Origin: Bacteroidales bacterium
GTDB lineage: Bacteria; Bacteroidota; Bacteroidia; Bacteroidales; UBA932
Direction of reading: 5' to 3'
DNA: 64,000 nucleotides
Assembly (NCBI GenBank): GCA_017428945.1
Contig: JAFRPW010000035.1
Coordinates: forward strand, 1 to 64,000
How positions within the stretch are numbered: the stretch's first letter is position 1; each line of letters begins with the position of its first letter. Under the pieces are notes generated by a model. That model saw only the letters and a program-made list of their open reading frames with translations, was not told where the DNA came from and did no database searches. This document shows, piece by piece, positions 48,167-57,029 of the stretch. The position numbers were made by a program, and so were the translations under genes.

Positions 48167-48740
48167 CAGGTGTTTTGAGTTTTTCATTGGTGCAATAGTG
48201 TCACTGGTGTTGGTCTCCTGTGACGAACAAATAGGTGATGGTGCGTCTTTGCGCTTTTCTCCTACTGGGTGTGACCAGATACATATTGCGGCAAAATGTG
48301 ACAGGAACCTGTCTGTCTGGATACGAATGACCGGGGCACAAGTCTCACATGACCTTAATCTGGAAAGCCTAATCTCTGATTATATGAGTTCGAATTATGG
48401 TATTTCAGGAGGCTCGGCAATTAGGAATTTTTACTATTGCTTGGAGAAATGCGTTTCTATAAAGGTTGAAAATGAGGATGAGGATTTGACTCGGTATTTC
48501 CAGGTCACCGTGCCTTCAGATTATTACGCCGAGGAACTTGTAATGAACTCAGAGGCAGTAATTGGTCGTGTCAAGCCGATGCCCGTGGAGGAATTCCTGT
48601 CGTACGAGCCATTTATGCTTCCGGTAATGCTGCTGGAACGTTATGTTGGTATGGGCAATGACTTCAGCGGACAAACGTTAACAGTTACCATAGGTCTTGG
48701 TAACGGGAAGGAATTCTGTGAAACGGTTTCGATTCCTTAA
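48153..48740 (+). CDS. Lipoprotein, possible partner of a lost C10-type protease
   Basis: The 195-residue protein has a lipoprotein signal with lipobox LVLVSC (Cys23), then a compact, probably all-beta and mixed region. I do not recognise the family. Its start overlaps the end of a protease-like remnant. In Bacteroides, C10 proteases are often followed by genes for small inhibitor proteins, so an inhibitor or chaperone role is possible but unproven. The gene is AT-richer than the core genes. I chose ATG 48153 because the signal peptide starts there; earlier ATGs run through the remnant. It overlaps the stop of convergent tsaB. Confidence 0.65.
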   Translation: MASINRCFEFFIGAIVSLVLVSCDEQIGDGASLRFSPTGCDQIHIAAKCDRNLSVWIRMTGAQVSHDLNLESLISDYMSSNYGISGGSAIRNFYYCLEKCVSIKVENEDEDLTRYFQVTVPSDYYAEELVMNSEAVIGRVKPMPVEEFLSYEPFMLPVMLLERYVGMGNDFSGQTLTVTIGLGNGKEFCETVSIP

Positions 48741-49417
48741 AGTATTGTTTTCCGTGAGACGGTAGCCACAAACTCCTTAAGGTAGAACGGTTCGAAGTAC
48801 GCAAGGTCTTCGAACTGTTTTTCGTTATATGCCTTTTCCGCCAGGGGTGCCATGGCCGATGCAAGGGGGAAGGCCTCACGGAAATGGGCATTGGGGGAGG
48901 TGAGGACGTCCTTGCACTTGAGGGCGCCGTCGCCTATGAACAGCACGGGGCCGGCAGCCAGCTCATCGGCAAATGAATCCGGGCCGATGACCTTGGCCTC
49001 GATTTCCGTAAGCCTCTCACCGGCAGGGGAGTACACGGCGGTGTAGACCTCCATTCTTCTCGCGTCTATCATGGGAACCACCTTAGTCATGTCCGGCTCC
49101 GTCCGGCCATCTCCTGCCAGAATGTCTAAAGTGCAGACAGCCAGGAGCGGCACGCCCGCGCCGAAGCAGAGGCCCTTGGCGGTGGAGACGCCAACGCGGA
49201 GGCCTGTGTAGGAGCCGGGGCCCTTGGAGACGCACACGGCGTCAAGGTCCTGGGCGCGGAGCCCGGCGGCGTTAAGGACTTCCTTTACCAGCGGGGCTGT
49301 GAGGGCGGCTTGCATGCGCGGTTCCCGGCACACGCGGTCTGCCACCACGGTGCCGCCATCTGCAAGCGCTACGGAGAGAATCGTCCCCGATGTCTCCAGT
49401 GAGAGGATCTTTGCCAT
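48737..49417 (-). CDS. tsaB: tRNA threonylcarbamoyladenosine biosynthesis protein TsaB
   Basis: TsaB is the scaffold partner of TsaD in making t6A37 in tRNAs that read ANN codons. The 226-residue protein has the ASKHA-type start ILSLETSGTILSVALADG and the signature VCVSKGPGSYTGLRVGVSTA. Its ATG overlaps the cvpA stop (TAATG), so the two are coupled. Its 3' end meets the convergent lipoprotein gene with overlapping stops. Confidence 0.93.
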   Translation of the reverse strand: MAKILSLETSGTILSVALADGGTVVADRVCREPRMQAALTAPLVKEVLNAAGLRAQDLDAVCVSKGPGSYTGLRVGVSTAKGLCFGAGVPLLAVCTLDILAGDGRTEPDMTKVVPMIDARRMEVYTAVYSPAGERLTEIEAKVIGPDSFADELAAGPVLFIGDGALKCKDVLTSPNAHFREAFPLASAMAPLAEKAYNEKQFEDLAYFEPFYLKEFVATVSRKTIL

Positions 49418-49959
49418 TATATCATTGCCGTTACGGCTTCTGCGGCGCTCTGGATGGCTTCGGTCGCAGGAGTGATTATCTGTTTAAGGAAAGGCAGTAC
49501 AGTCTGTGCAAAGTCCTTGAGGAGGGGATAGACCACGGACTCTTCAAGGAGCTTGCTGTCTTGAACAAAATTGAACTGGCCGTTGAGAGCCTCGAATACC
49601 ATGGCAAGGACTCCCAGGACAAACGCCGTAAGGAACAGGGAAAGGACCATTCCCAGAACCCTGTTGAGCCAGCCAAGCGAAGCCATGTCCACAATCCTTG
49701 TGATAAGCTTTGCAAGGAGTAACACCACCACGAGGGTGAGGATGAGGATAATGGCGAATCCTATGATGTTGAGGACCGTTTCCGACGTGTTCCAGAAGCC
49801 GCCCAGCCATGCTCCCATCTGCGTGTAATACTTATATGCCAGCAGGGCTCCAAGCACTATTCCAACCAGTGAAACGGCCTGTTCCATGAGGCCTTTTGCC
49901 AGTCCGTGAATGATGCCCGGAATAAACAGCAGAAGCAGTATGATGTCCAGAGTATTCAT
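49417..49959 (-). CDS. CvpA-family membrane protein
   Basis: The 180-residue protein has about four transmembrane segments: LDIILLLLFIPGIIHGLAKG, VGIVLGALLAYKYY, IIGFAIILILTLVVVLLLAK and VLGMVLSLFLTAFVLGVLAM. This is the CvpA (colicin V production) family, which affects membrane homeostasis in E. coli by an unclear mechanism. It forms a two-gene operon with tsaB and is divergent from ileS. Confidence 0.88.
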   Translation of the reverse strand: MNTLDIILLLLFIPGIIHGLAKGLMEQAVSLVGIVLGALLAYKYYTQMGAWLGGFWNTSETVLNIIGFAIILILTLVVVLLLAKLITRIVDMASLGWLNRVLGMVLSLFLTAFVLGVLAMVFEALNGQFNFVQDSKLLEESVVYPLLKDFAQTVLPFLKQIITPATEAIQSAAEAVTAMI

Positions 49960-49982
49960 TTGGCGATACCAGTTATATTTCT

Positions 49983-49990
49983 TATCTTTG
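49983..49990 (+). promoter_or_regulatory. ileS promoter -7 box (TATCTTTG)
   Basis: TATCTTTG lies 36 bases before the ileS ATG at 50027, giving an A-rich leader of about 30 bases. No T-box or other riboswitch structure is visible. Confidence 0.6.
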
Positions 49991-50026
49991 TAATCTTAAA
50001 AAAGTATGCAAAATTAGCCAAAAAAT

Positions 50027-53000
50027 ATGACATTCAAAGAATATAACGGCCTGGACCTTGCTGAAACCGGCAAAAGCGTGCTTGAAAGGTGGAAAAAGAC
50101 AGGTGCCTTTGAGAAATCGGTAGCTCTCCGCGAGGGCGCTCCTGAGTTCATCTTCTTCGAAGGCCCGCCTTCCGCAAACGGCATGCCCGGCATTCACCAT
50201 GTCATGGCCCGTTCCATCAAGGATGCCATCTGCCGATTTAAAACCCAGACGGGCTACCAGGTGCGCCGCCGCGCAGGCTGGGACACCCACGGCCTTCCCG
50301 TAGAGCTCGGCGTAGAAAAGAAGCTGGGCATCACCAAAGCCGATATCGGCACAAAAGTGAGCGTTCAGGAGTACAACGCCACCTGCCGCAAGGAGGTCAT
50401 GAAATACACCGCGGAGTGGGAAACCATGACAGAGCGCGTAGGCTACTGGGTAGACATGAAAGACCCTTACATCACCTACGACAACCGCTACATAGAGACC
50501 CTCTGGTACCTCCTAAAAAAGATTTACAACAAAGGTCTTCTTTATAAGGGATATACAATCCAGCCGTATTCTCCAACGGACGGCACCGGACTCAGCTCCC
50601 ACGAGCTCAACCAGCCCGGCTGCTACAAGGATGTCAGTGATACAACCGCCACCGTCCAGTTCGAGGTCATAAAAGACGGCGCCTCACAGCCCCTCTACGG
50701 CACTGAGACCGTCCCCGTATACTTCCTGGCCTGGACCACCACACCCTGGACCCTCCCTTCCAACACCGCGCTCTGCGTAGGCCCGGAAATAGAGTACATA
50801 AGGGTTCTGTCCACCAATCCGTACACCGGCGCGCCCGCAGTGTACGTGCTGGCCAAAGACCTTCTGGACGCCTGGTTCGGTCCCAAGATTCCGTTCAAGG
50901 TGCTTGACGGCGTATTCAAGGGAAAAGACCTCGAGGGCATCCGCTATCATCAGCTCATTCCATGGTTCAAGCCTTCCGGAGACGCCTTCCGCGTCATCAC
51001 CGGAGACTACGTGACCACCAGCGACGGTACCGGCATCGTCCATATCGCCCCCACATTCGGTGCGGACGACAAGCGCGTTGCCGCGGCCGCCGGAATAGGG
51101 GAGATAATGCCCGTGGACAAGGACGGCAACCGTCAGGCACAGGTAGACCGCCAGGGCCGCTTCATGCGCCTGGAAGACATGGATCCGGCCTACGCCGCCA
51201 CTGTCGACCCATCTTATAAAGAGTATTCGGGCCGATATGTCAAGGCCGGCTACAAACTCTACTTCGAGAAAGTTGAGGAAGAGGGCACCCTGGACATAGA
51301 CCTCTGCGTCATGATGAAGGCAGACGGCCGCGCATTCAAGATCCAGAAGCACGTCCACAACTACCCCCACAGCTGGCGCACGGACCTTCCTGTCCTGTAT
51401 TATCCCCTGGACAGCTGGTTCATCAAGGCATCGGCGGTGAAGGACCAGATGGTAGAGCTTAACAAGCAGATCATGTGGAAGCCCGCTTCCACCGGTTCCG
51501 GCCGCTTTGGCGTGTGGCTGGAAAATATCCAGGACTGGAACCTTTCCCGCAGCCGCTACTGGGGCACTCCGCTGCCCATCTGGCGCACGGAAGACGGTAA
51601 GGAAGAAAAATGCATCGGCACCGTGGCAGAGCTCTTCGAAGAGCTGGATAAAGCCGTGGCTGCCGGCATCATGGCCTCCAACCCTCTCAGGGACAAGGGC
51701 TTCAATCCTGCCGACATGTCCCTCGAGAACTACAACAGGATAGACCTTCACCGTCCTTATGTGGACAATATGTTCCTGGTCTCTGAAACGGGAAAGAAGA
51801 TGGTCAGAGAAACTGACCTCATAGACGTCTGGTTCGACTCCGGTGCCATGCCTTACGCCCAGGAAGGCCTCCGGGGCCTTGAGGGCGGCAAGTTCGGCGC
51901 CACCGCAGACTTCATCGCAGAAGGCGTAGACCAGACCCGCGGTTGGTTCTATACCCTCCACGCCATCCACACCATGGTAAGCGGCACTCCCGCATTCAAA
52001 CGCGTCATCTCCAACGGTCTTGTCCTTGACAAGAACGGCAACAAGATGAGTAAGCGCCTTGGCAATGCCGTAGACCCCTTCAAGGCCCTTGACGACTACG
52101 GCGCGGACGCCCTCCGCTGGTACATGCTCACCAACGCCGAGCCCTGGGACAATCTCAAGTTCGACGAGAGCGGCGTCTCCGACGTCCGCCGCAAGTTCTT
52201 CGGCACCCTTTACAACACATACGCCTTCTTTGCAAGGTATGCGAATATCGACAAGTGGGAGATTCCCGATCAGGTCGGGAATGACGCGGCCGTCAAGCCC
52301 GGCGCCGACCGGGCATCTCTAACAGAACTTGACCGCTGGATCCTATCCAAGCTGAACAGCGTCATCAAGGACGTGCGAGCAGCATACGAGGACTACGACG
52401 TCAAAACCGCAGGCCGCATACTGGAGACCTTCGTCTGTGACGATGTCTCCAACTGGTACGTCCGCCTTGGCCGTCCCCGCTACTGGGCAGGGGAGATGAC
52501 GGAAGACAAGAAGGCCGCCTACAGTACCCTGTACAAGGTGCTGGTAGACGTAGCCGTCCTTTCCGCCCCCATCGCCCCCTTCTTCATGGACCAGCTCTGG
52601 CAGGACCTTGTTTCTCCCGTCCTTTCCGGCTCTGACCGGGAATCCCAGTCGGTCCACTTCCAGCTTATGCCGGAGGCCGATGAGAAGCTCATCGACAAAG
52701 ACCTTGAGGAAAGGATGGCGCTTGCCCAGCAGGCAACATCCCTTATCCTCGGCATACGCAAGAAGGTGAACCTTCCTGTGCGCCAGCCGCTGCAGAAGGT
52801 AATGATTCCTGTCATCTCGGAGAAGGTCCGCAGGCAGCTGGAAAGCGTATCGGCCATCATCCTTGGAGAGGTGAACGTGAAGGAAATGCAGTTCATAGAG
52901 GACACTACCGGCATCATGACCCTCAAGATAAAGCCCAACTTCAAGGTGCTGGGCAAGGCCTACGGCCCCCGCATGAAGGAAATCGCCGCCGGATTTGCCG

Positions 53001-53455
53001 CTCTTGACCAGAACGTCATCGCAAGCATCCAGAAGGCAGAGGCTGCCCAGGAGGTATACACTCTTGCCCTTCCCGGCGGAGACGTGGTCCTTAACCCCGG
53101 AGACTATGCCATCTCATCGGAAGATGTGGAAGGCTGGCAGGTTGCTTCCGAGGGCTCCCTTACAGTGGCTCTTGACATAGAGGTAACACCGGAACTCAAG
53201 CTTGAAGGCCTTGCCAGGGAGCTTGTGAACCGCATCCAGAACCTTCGCAAGAGCAGCGGTTTCGAGGTTACGGACCGCATAGACACCGTAGTCTACGCAC
53301 CTCTGGACGAGGTCGTTGAGCGCTACGGCTCATATATCAGTGCACAGACACTGTCCCGCACCCTTTCCGTGCGTCCTTTAGCGGAAGCCCCCGCAGACGC
53401 AGCAGAGGTTGAGTGGACAGAAGACAATACCATCAAGCTAACCGTTAAAAGATAG
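50027..53455 (+). CDS. ileS: Isoleucyl-tRNA synthetase
   Basis: IleS charges tRNA-Ile and edits mis-activated valine. The 1142-residue class I synthetase has the HIGH-type motif GPPSANGMPGIHHVM, an editing domain (about residues 190-400, with AWTTTPWTLPSNTAL), the KMSKS-type loop NGNKMSKRLGN and an anticodon-binding domain. The length suits the long eukaryote-like type found in Bacteroidota. Residues about 745-764 (IPDQVGNDAAVKPGADRAS) are an in-frame insertion from two palindromic A1-type repeats, placed just before the conserved LDRWILSKLN helix. ileS leads the operon ileS-dksA-like-lspA. Confidence 0.95.
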   Translation: MTFKEYNGLDLAETGKSVLERWKKTGAFEKSVALREGAPEFIFFEGPPSANGMPGIHHVMARSIKDAICRFKTQTGYQVRRRAGWDTHGLPVELGVEKKLGITKADIGTKVSVQEYNATCRKEVMKYTAEWETMTERVGYWVDMKDPYITYDNRYIETLWYLLKKIYNKGLLYKGYTIQPYSPTDGTGLSSHELNQPGCYKDVSDTTATVQFEVIKDGASQPLYGTETVPVYFLAWTTTPWTLPSNTALCVGPEIEYIRVLSTNPYTGAPAVYVLAKDLLDAWFGPKIPFKVLDGVFKGKDLEGIRYHQLIPWFKPSGDAFRVITGDYVTTSDGTGIVHIAPTFGADDKRVAAAAGIGEIMPVDKDGNRQAQVDRQGRFMRLEDMDPAYAATVDPSYKEYSGRYVKAGYKLYFEKVEEEGTLDIDLCVMMKADGRAFKIQKHVHNYPHSWRTDLPVLYYPLDSWFIKASAVKDQMVELNKQIMWKPASTGSGRFGVWLENIQDWNLSRSRYWGTPLPIWRTEDGKEEKCIGTVAELFEELDKAVAAGIMASNPLRDKGFNPADMSLENYNRIDLHRPYVDNMFLVSETGKKMVRETDLIDVWFDSGAMPYAQEGLRGLEGGKFGATADFIAEGVDQTRGWFYTLHAIHTMVSGTPAFKRVISNGLVLDKNGNKMSKRLGNAVDPFKALDDYGADALRWYMLTNAEPWDNLKFDESGVSDVRRKFFGTLYNTYAFFARYANIDKWEIPDQVGNDAAVKPGADRASLTELDRWILSKLNSVIKDVRAAYEDYDVKTAGRILETFVCDDVSNWYVRLGRPRYWAGEMTEDKKAAYSTLYKVLVDVAVLSAPIAPFFMDQLWQDLVSPVLSGSDRESQSVHFQLMPEADEKLIDKDLEERMALAQQATSLILGIRKKVNLPVRQPLQKVMIPVISEKVRRQLESVSAIILGEVNVKEMQFIEDTTGIMTLKIKPNFKVLGKAYGPRMKEIAAGFAALDQNVIASIQKAEAAQEVYTLALPGGDVVLNPGDYAISSEDVEGWQVASEGSLTVALDIEVTPELKLEGLARELVNRIQNLRKSSGFEVTDRIDTVVYAPLDEVVERYGSYISAQTLSRTLSVRPLAEAPADAAEVEWTEDNTIKLTVKR
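52259..52319 (+). repeat. Two type A1 palindromic repeats in frame within ileS
   Basis: Copy 1 (52259-52286) has stem ATTCCCGA/TCGGGAAT. Copy 2 (52291-52319), in opposite orientation, has stem GCCCGG/CCGGGC with loop CGCCGA. Copy 2 matches the intergenic copy at 22885-22913 at 23 of 29 positions, and the stem differences are compensatory. Together they add about 20 codons. Confidence 0.85.
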
Positions 53456-53462
53456 ACAGAAT

Positions 53463-53864
53463 ATGGAAGAGAACATCAAAACACGTTACTCTGATGAGGA
53501 GCTGGAAGAATTCCGCACCATCATCAACGACATGCTGGAGAAGGCTCGCGCAGAGTACGCCACGCTCCGTGATGTTGTAACCCATGCAGGCGGGAACGAT
53601 ATCCTTGACACTGCCCCCACCTTCAAGACCGTAGAGGACGACGGCGCCTTCCAGCTTTCCAAGGAAGAGGCCGGTGCCCTGGCCCAGAGGCAGTACAAGT
53701 TTATCCAGAACCTGGAAGCAGCACTTGTCCGCATAGAGAACAAGACCTACGGCATCTGCCGCGTAACCGGAAAGCTCATTCCCAAGGAGCGCCTCCGTCT
53801 TGTCCCTCATGCCACCACCACCGTGGAAGGCAAGGCCATCCTTGAAAAGACCGGCAGGAAGTAA
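53463..53864 (+). CDS. TraR/DksA-family protein with an incomplete zinc site
   Basis: The 133-residue protein has an N-terminal helical pair (ELEEFRTIINDMLEKARAEY) and the DksA-like C-terminal module NKTYGICRVTGKLIPKERL. E. coli DksA folds this module around four Cys; here only one Cys remains (ICRVTG). This seems usual for the Bacteroidota version, so the fold must be held without zinc or the zinc is lost. Binding to the RNA polymerase secondary channel is likely from family. It is cotranscribed with ileS (7-base gap) and lspA (6-base gap). Confidence 0.88.
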   Translation: MEENIKTRYSDEELEEFRTIINDMLEKARAEYATLRDVVTHAGGNDILDTAPTFKTVEDDGAFQLSKEEAGALAQRQYKFIQNLEAALVRIENKTYGICRVTGKLIPKERLRLVPHATTTVEGKAILEKTGRK

Positions 53865-53870
53865 TTAATA

Positions 53871-54461
53871 ATGAAAAACAAAGGTCGTTTCCTCATCTTC
53901 CTTGGGGTTCTCCTTGTGGTCATAGACCAGGTCATAAAAGTCCTGGTCAAGACCAACATGACCCTTGGAGAGAGCATCCCGGTATTGGGCAACTGGTTCC
54001 AGCTGGTGTTTGTGGAGAACAAGGGTATGGCCTTCGGGATGTCCTTCGGCGGAGTAATAGGCAAGTACCTTCTCACTGCCTTCAGGATTGTCCTGTTCGG
54101 AGTGCTGTGCTGGTGGATTTCCCGGCTGGTGAAACGTAAGGAGGTCCCCACAGGAGTTCTTGTGGGCCTTACCCTCATCACGGCCGGCGCCTTCGGCAAC
54201 ATAGTGGACTGCCTGTGCTACGGACTCATTTTCAGTGAGTCAACCATTAACGCAGTAGCCACACTGGGACATTACGCACCGTTCATGCAGGGAAAGGTTG
54301 TGGACATGTTCTACTTCCCCCTATGGACCTGGCCGGACTGGGTGCCCGGTCTTGGCGGACGCATCTTCTTTGAGCCAGTCTTCAATTTCGCAGACAGCTG
54401 CGTCACAGTTGGCGCAATCTATCTGATTCTCTTCCACTGGAAGTTTTTCTCTAAGGATTGA
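53871..54461 (+). CDS. lspA: Lipoprotein signal peptidase (signal peptidase II)
   Basis: LspA removes lipoprotein signal peptides after diacylglyceryl transfer in the inner membrane. The 196-residue protein has four transmembrane segments and both catalytic Asp motifs: AGAFGNIVDCLCYG and FNFADSCVTVG. N-terminal VVIDQVIKVLV and FVENKGMAFG are also typical. A loop of roughly 30 residues between the motifs is somewhat longer than in E. coli. Its end overlaps the convergent nitroreductase gene by 11 bases. Confidence 0.95.
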   Translation: MKNKGRFLIFLGVLLVVIDQVIKVLVKTNMTLGESIPVLGNWFQLVFVENKGMAFGMSFGGVIGKYLLTAFRIVLFGVLCWWISRLVKRKEVPTGVLVGLTLITAGAFGNIVDCLCYGLIFSESTINAVATLGHYAPFMQGKVVDMFYFPLWTWPDWVPGLGGRIFFEPVFNFADSCVTVGAIYLILFHWKFFSKD

Positions 54462-55086
54462 TCAGAATATCCTCGGGATAGAGTTTCGGGACAAAGTGCA
54501 CGCCGTCCTTCCTGTAATAATCAAGGGAAGCGCCGGCGTGAACTGGCATAAGGTAGATGCTCTCCGCACCTTTGCCGATGGCGATAACCGCAATGGGCCG
54601 GGAGGGGAGGGAAAGGGCTTCCCGGATGGCATCGGCCTTGAAATTGAGGATGAAGATACCGCCGAGGCCCATCTCCGTTGCCTTGAGGAGCATGCTCTGG
54701 GCGGCAATGCCAAGGTCTATGTCCACCACCCTGTCTTCATTTCCGGTGCAGCAGACAACTATGAAAGCCTCCGGTTCTGTGTCGGGCTTGGGGAGATGCT
54801 CCTGAGGGAGTGCGGCGCCCAGGACTATGTTCGGGAGCACTTTGGGGGCTTCCTCGGAGGTAACAAGACGGTAGCGCAGACGCTGAAGATTCTTGCCGGA
54901 ACCAACGAGTGTTGTGACGGAGACAATCTGCTTCAACTCTTCTGCCGTAACTTTGCGTGCTTTGTCATAGCCCCTGTAGCTTCGGTTGCGTTTGAGAAGC
55001 GTGTCCAGGGATGCGTTCACGCGCTTCACGACAGGCCGCCTTTCGCGGACGGCCTCTTCGCGTTTTTCAAGATAGTTGTCTGCCAT
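54451..55086 (-). CDS. Nitroreductase-family flavoprotein
   Basis: The 211-residue protein belongs to the FMN-dependent nitroreductase family: RNRSYRGYDKARKVTAEELK at the flavin-binding start, VDIDLGIAAQSMLLKATEMG and IAVIAIGKG near the end. These enzymes reduce nitroaromatics, quinones or other acceptors with NAD(P)H; the substrate is unknown. It is the last gene of the run symporter-TlpA-nitroreductase, 3 bases after the TlpA gene. Confidence 0.88.
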   Translation of the reverse strand: MADNYLEKREEAVRERRPVVKRVNASLDTLLKRNRSYRGYDKARKVTAEELKQIVSVTTLVGSGKNLQRLRYRLVTSEEAPKVLPNIVLGAALPQEHLPKPDTEPEAFIVVCCTGNEDRVVDIDLGIAAQSMLLKATEMGLGGIFILNFKADAIREALSLPSRPIAVIAIGKGAESIYLMPVHAGASLDYYRKDGVHFVPKLYPEDILINP

Positions 55087-55089
55087 ATG

Positions 55090-55605
55090 CTATTGATTAA
55101 GCATACCGGCAACCTTGGAAGCCACCACCGTTCCAAGCTTCACTTTGCCGTCAGGACCAATGACATACAGGCTGGGAATCCACTTTACGTGGTAGTCTGA
55201 GCCCACTTTCGACTTTTTCATGCCTTCTGGGTCAAAGAGCTGCACGCCGGGGAGTTCCTTCTCTGCGGCGAAGTCCTTCAGGCGCTGAAATTCACGGTCA
55301 TAGGAGATGGATACGAACTGCACTTTCCGGCCGTGTTTTGCATACATTTCCTTAAGTTCAGGAACTTCTTTCCTGCAGTCCGGACACCAGGATGCCCAGA
55401 ATACAAGAACTACGGTTTTACCGCGGAAATCGCTCAGCTTCACCGCCTTGCCTTCAAGGTCATTAAGCTGGAACTCCGGTGCCGGAGTGCCTGGTTTCAG
55501 AAGTTCAGCCCCATACTGGATGTCCGGGTCTTCCTCCGGGGTCTGGGCGGAAAGGGAAAAGCATGCGAACAGCGCAGCTGCAATGAGTGTAATGTGCTTT
55601 ATCAT
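55090..55605 (-). CDS. TlpA-like periplasmic thioredoxin-family protein
   Basis: The 171-residue protein has a signal peptide (cleavage after CFSLSAQ) and one thioredoxin-like domain (about residues 36-171) with the active site FWASWCPDCRKEVPEL and a cis-Pro in KWIPSLYVIG. Both cysteines are present, so it should be an active thiol reductant or peroxidase-like protein in the periplasm. It lies between a symporter and a nitroreductase with 3-base gaps. Confidence 0.9.
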   Translation of the reverse strand: MIKHITLIAAALFACFSLSAQTPEEDPDIQYGAELLKPGTPAPEFQLNDLEGKAVKLSDFRGKTVVLVFWASWCPDCRKEVPELKEMYAKHGRKVQFVSISYDREFQRLKDFAAEKELPGVQLFDPEGMKKSKVGSDYHVKWIPSLYVIGPDGKVKLGTVVASKVAGMLNQ

Positions 55606-55608
55606 AGT

Positions 55609-56991
55609 TTATTGTGTTTTTTCAAATTCACGTAGTGCTTTTATGGCCTGGGGGCACAGGAGGAGCAGGGCTATTACGTTTATCCAGGCTGTGACGCCTA
55701 CGCCTATATCGCCCAGCTGCCAGATTACGTTGGCTTCCTTGAGGGCGCCGAAGACGGTCATGAGGAGAAGCCCTGTGCGGAAGCACCAGATGGCAGCTTT
55801 CTCTCCGCGTGGCTTGCCCTGGAATATGTACATTATGCTGGACTCTCCGTAGAAGTAGTACGCCATGAGCGTGGTAAATACGAAGAACACCAGAGCAATG
55901 CTCACAAAGCCCCCGCCAATACCGCTCAGGACAGAATCTACCGCCGCCTGGGTGTAACCCACATAATTACCTCCCAGCTCCGGGGCAACGGCCTCCAGCA
56001 TCTCTCCGGTCTTGGCGTCGAAGATGTTATAAGTACCAGAGCATAAAATCATCAGCGCAGTGCCCGTGCAGATGAGGATGGTGTCCACATACACGGAAAA
56101 AGCCTGCGCCAGGCCCTGCTTTGCCGGGTGTGACACGGATGCCGAGGCAGAAACTATGGCCCCGCCGCCCTGGCCGGCCTCATTGGAGAAGATACCCCTC
56201 TTCACGCCCATCATGATGGTGGAACCAAGTATGCCGCCGGCAACGGGCTTTATGCCAAGTGCCCCGGTGAATATGGCGTTGAACACAGAGGGAACCATGT
56301 CCCAGTGCCTTGCAACCACAACTACGGTGAGTACGATATACCCAAGTGCCATGAACGGGGTAACCACCGACGCCACCTTTGCTATGCTTTTAATTCCACC
56401 CACTATTACCAGCGCCAGAAGGAAAGCCAGCCCAAGACCGCACCAAAGAGGGGGTATGCTGAAGGAATTGCCAAGGGCGTTGGTAACTCCGTTGGACTGT
56501 ACCGTAGCAAGCAGGAGGCCATAGCCGAAAAGCGTGAGAACGGCAAACAGCACGGCCAGCCACTTGCACTTAAGACCCTTTTCTATATAACATGCCGGAC
56601 CGCCCCTGAGACCGCTGCTGTGCGGAAAGTTGTACAACTGGGCAAGGGTTGACTCCACAAATGCCGTAGAAGCTCCCAGAAATGCTATTATCCACATCCA
56701 GAACACTGCTCCGGGACCGCCCATGGCTATGGCCGTGGCAACTCCCACGATATTGCCAGTGCCCACCCTTCCGGACAGCGCTACGCTGAATGCCTGGAAT
56801 GACGATATTCCCTTGGTTCTGCCGTCTTTGTCTTTCTGGGCTGGGGCAAACAGAGACTTCACCATAAGCCCCAGTTTCCGTACCTGGACAAAGCGTGTGC
56901 GTATGGAAAAGTACAGTCCGGCCCCCACCAGCAGAACTACCAGCGCCGGGCTCCATACTATATCATTTATAAGAGATACAAACTTGTCCAT
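55609..56991 (-). CDS. Sodium:alanine symporter family (AGCS) transporter
   Basis: The 460-residue inner-membrane protein has about eleven transmembrane helices and AGCS signatures: SVALSGRVGTGNIVGVATAI near the start and GVKRGIFSNEAGQGGGAIVS in the middle. The family imports alanine or glycine with sodium or protons. I chose ATG 56991 because the minus-strand TATCTTTG box lies 6 bases upstream; an earlier TTG would overlap the promoter. Confidence 0.93.
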   Translation of the reverse strand: MDKFVSLINDIVWSPALVVLLVGAGLYFSIRTRFVQVRKLGLMVKSLFAPAQKDKDGRTKGISSFQAFSVALSGRVGTGNIVGVATAIAMGGPGAVFWMWIIAFLGASTAFVESTLAQLYNFPHSSGLRGGPACYIEKGLKCKWLAVLFAVLTLFGYGLLLATVQSNGVTNALGNSFSIPPLWCGLGLAFLLALVIVGGIKSIAKVASVVTPFMALGYIVLTVVVVARHWDMVPSVFNAIFTGALGIKPVAGGILGSTIMMGVKRGIFSNEAGQGGGAIVSASASVSHPAKQGLAQAFSVYVDTILICTGTALMILCSGTYNIFDAKTGEMLEAVAPELGGNYVGYTQAAVDSVLSGIGGGFVSIALVFFVFTTLMAYYFYGESSIMYIFQGKPRGEKAAIWCFRTGLLLMTVFGALKEANVIWQLGDIGVGVTAWINVIALLLLCPQAIKALREFEKTQ

Positions 56992-56997
56992 ACAATA

Positions 56998-57005
56998 CAA
57001 AGATA
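56998..57005 (-). promoter_or_regulatory. Promoter -7 box (TATCTTTG on minus strand) of the symporter operon
   Basis: CAAAGATA on the plus strand, 6 bases from the symporter ATG. With the plus-strand box at 57018-57025 it makes a compact divergent promoter pair in a 38-base gap. Confidence 0.7.
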
Positions 57006-57017
57006 CGGGAATAATAT

Positions 57018-57025
57018 TATCTTTG
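57018..57025 (+). promoter_or_regulatory. Promoter -7 box (TATCTTTG) of the HAD phosphatase gene
   Basis: TATCTTTG ends 4 bases before the ATG at 57030, implying a leaderless mRNA. Confidence 0.7.
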
Positions 57026-57029
57026 CAAT

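Noticed and set aside
49960-50026. Possible T-box leader of ileS
   Set aside because: The leader after the -7 box is only about 30 bases and shows no specifier stem or antiterminator.
50684-51970. 428-codon minus-strand frame inside ileS
   Set aside because: Antisense to the editing and catalytic domains of IleS; no independent coding evidence.
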